DNA of 64,000 nucleotides. Origin: Cephalotrichum gorgonifer. Lineage: Eukaryota > Ascomycota > Sordariomycetes > Microascales > Microascaceae. Of the stretch, positions 63,428-64,000 are shown piece by piece. How positions within the stretch are numbered: position 1 is the stretch's first letter; each line of letters begins with the position of its first letter. The notes beneath the pieces were generated by a model. That model did no database searches. It saw only the letters and a program-made list of their open reading frames with translations, and was not told the DNA's origin. Both the position numbers and the translations under genes were made by a program. The stretch is taken from assembly GCA_900312665.1 (NCBI GenBank), contig ONZQ02000005.1:964017-1028016 (forward strand), written 5' to 3'.

Positions 63428-64000
63428 TCAAGAGATTGGACAGGTGGGATGCGTTATATACCTGCTGGGGATCCCGCCGCGGGGCAGCGGCTTCCTCGTC
63501 CCCGGGATGGCGCGGGACTCGAGGAAGCCCGATTCCACCAGCTCGTTGTAGCTAGTCCGCTGGAGCTGACGGGTGGTCCCGTCGCTGACGGTGATGTCGT
63601 CCCAGATCATGGGGCCGATGTTGGGAGTAGCCGCTGCGAGGATACCGGGCCTGTCCACGAAATGTATCTTCTTGTCCGCCTCTGTGATCCCACCAGGCCT
63701 CATTGTAGCTGTACTGGAAAACGTCGGGGTTCTCGACCACCTCGTCAGCATTTGGGCCGGGAGACGACTACCATATAAATAGGTTGTCACCATAATCTCC
63801 GGCGGGCGGACGGAATGCGTCGTAGAGTGGGAAGCATCGAATGCGCCTCGGCCCGGCCTCTCTGAACCGGTGCCGGTGGAGGCCGCGCTTGGCGAGACGC
63901 TAGTGGTTGTCTGCGGCAGGCGATCGCTGGTCACAAACGTGGGGAAACGCGTAGAGGTGCTGTCGGACGAGCGCGGGGTGCAAAAGGGGGCGAGGAGAAA
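63428..64000 (-). pseudogene. unrecognised broken gene running off the right edge
   Basis: One minus-strand frame is open from the window edge through a Ser/Thr-rich part to TTHSVRPPE. A different frame carries a sensible stretch, YDAFRPPAGDYGDNLFIW, a stop, SPGPNADEVVENPDVFQYSYNEA. The first frame then resumes as GITEADKKIHFVDRPGILAAA, PNIGPMIWDDITVSDGTTRQ and SYNELVESGFLESRAIPGTR. So at least one frameshift near 63710 and one stop near 63777 separate the parts. I do not recognise the family. The 5' end lies outside the window. Confidence 0.35.

Noticed and set aside
1..64000. CRISPR arrays, bacterial operons or insertion sequences
   Set aside because: No regularly spaced direct repeats, no ribosome-binding-site-led gene strings and no transposase or reverse transcriptase motifs. 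The gene structure is eukaryotic throughout.

Overview
The window is nuclear DNA of a filamentous ascomycete (Pezizomycotina). Genes are split by many short introns (about 49-105 nt, GT...AG), tRNA genes carry introns, and a 5S rRNA gene stands alone outside the rDNA. Fungus-specific families are present: Zn2Cys6 regulators, AA9 LPMO, GH75, GH79, CE12, a fungal tannase-family esterase and DUF4246. A fragment of the 18S 3' end with the start of ITS1, near the right edge, reads most like Sordariomycetes; I infer that class but cannot prove it.

Layout. 1.6-7.1 kb: ureidoglycolate lyase behind a GATA-site pair, a large-subunit catalase and an SDR enzyme. 3-12 kb also holds three intron-bearing tRNA-Gly(GCC) genes and a U6 snRNA gene, all on the minus strand. 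8.6-11.4 kb: a 929-aa cupin/TPR/ankyrin/TIR-like protein. 12.3-14.1 kb: an APH-like kinase. 15.3-19.8 kb: two members of an unrecognised Cys-pair plus coiled-coil family in opposite orientation around a tRNA-Leu, one intact and one frameshifted. 20.9-23.5 kb: GPI-type GH75 chitosanase, tRNA-Val and a CE12 esterase. 25.2-27.5 kb: a PLP lyase fused to an M20 deacylase. 28-36 kb: AT-rich decayed DNA with an MFS-transporter relic, a 95-aa membrane protein, an F-box/ankyrin gene, 5S rRNA and tRNA-Ala. 36.4-41.1 kb: tannase-family esterase and GH79 glucuronidase. 41.6-54.0 kb: a complex I PSST subunit, a regulator with two kinds of zinc finger, a GST, a DUF4246 protein, an AA9 LPMO with an acidic Cys-containing repeat tail, and a second regulator that lacks a DNA-binding domain. 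54.7-60.4 kb: alpha/beta hydrolase with an in-frame stop, SnoaL-like protein and carotenoid/stilbene-cleaving dioxygenase. 60.4-64 kb: mostly gene-poor, with the rDNA fragment and a broken gene running off the edge.

How the genes work together. CE12, tannase family, GH79 and AA9 fit attack on plant cell walls. Ureidoglycolate lyase belongs to purine nitrogen salvage. The hydrolase, SnoaL and dioxygenase genes look like tailoring enzymes of secondary metabolism, but no backbone synthase is visible. Six loci carry isolated frameshifts or stops. With the transporter relic this suggests an accessory, mutation-prone region, although some single-base indels could be sequencing errors.
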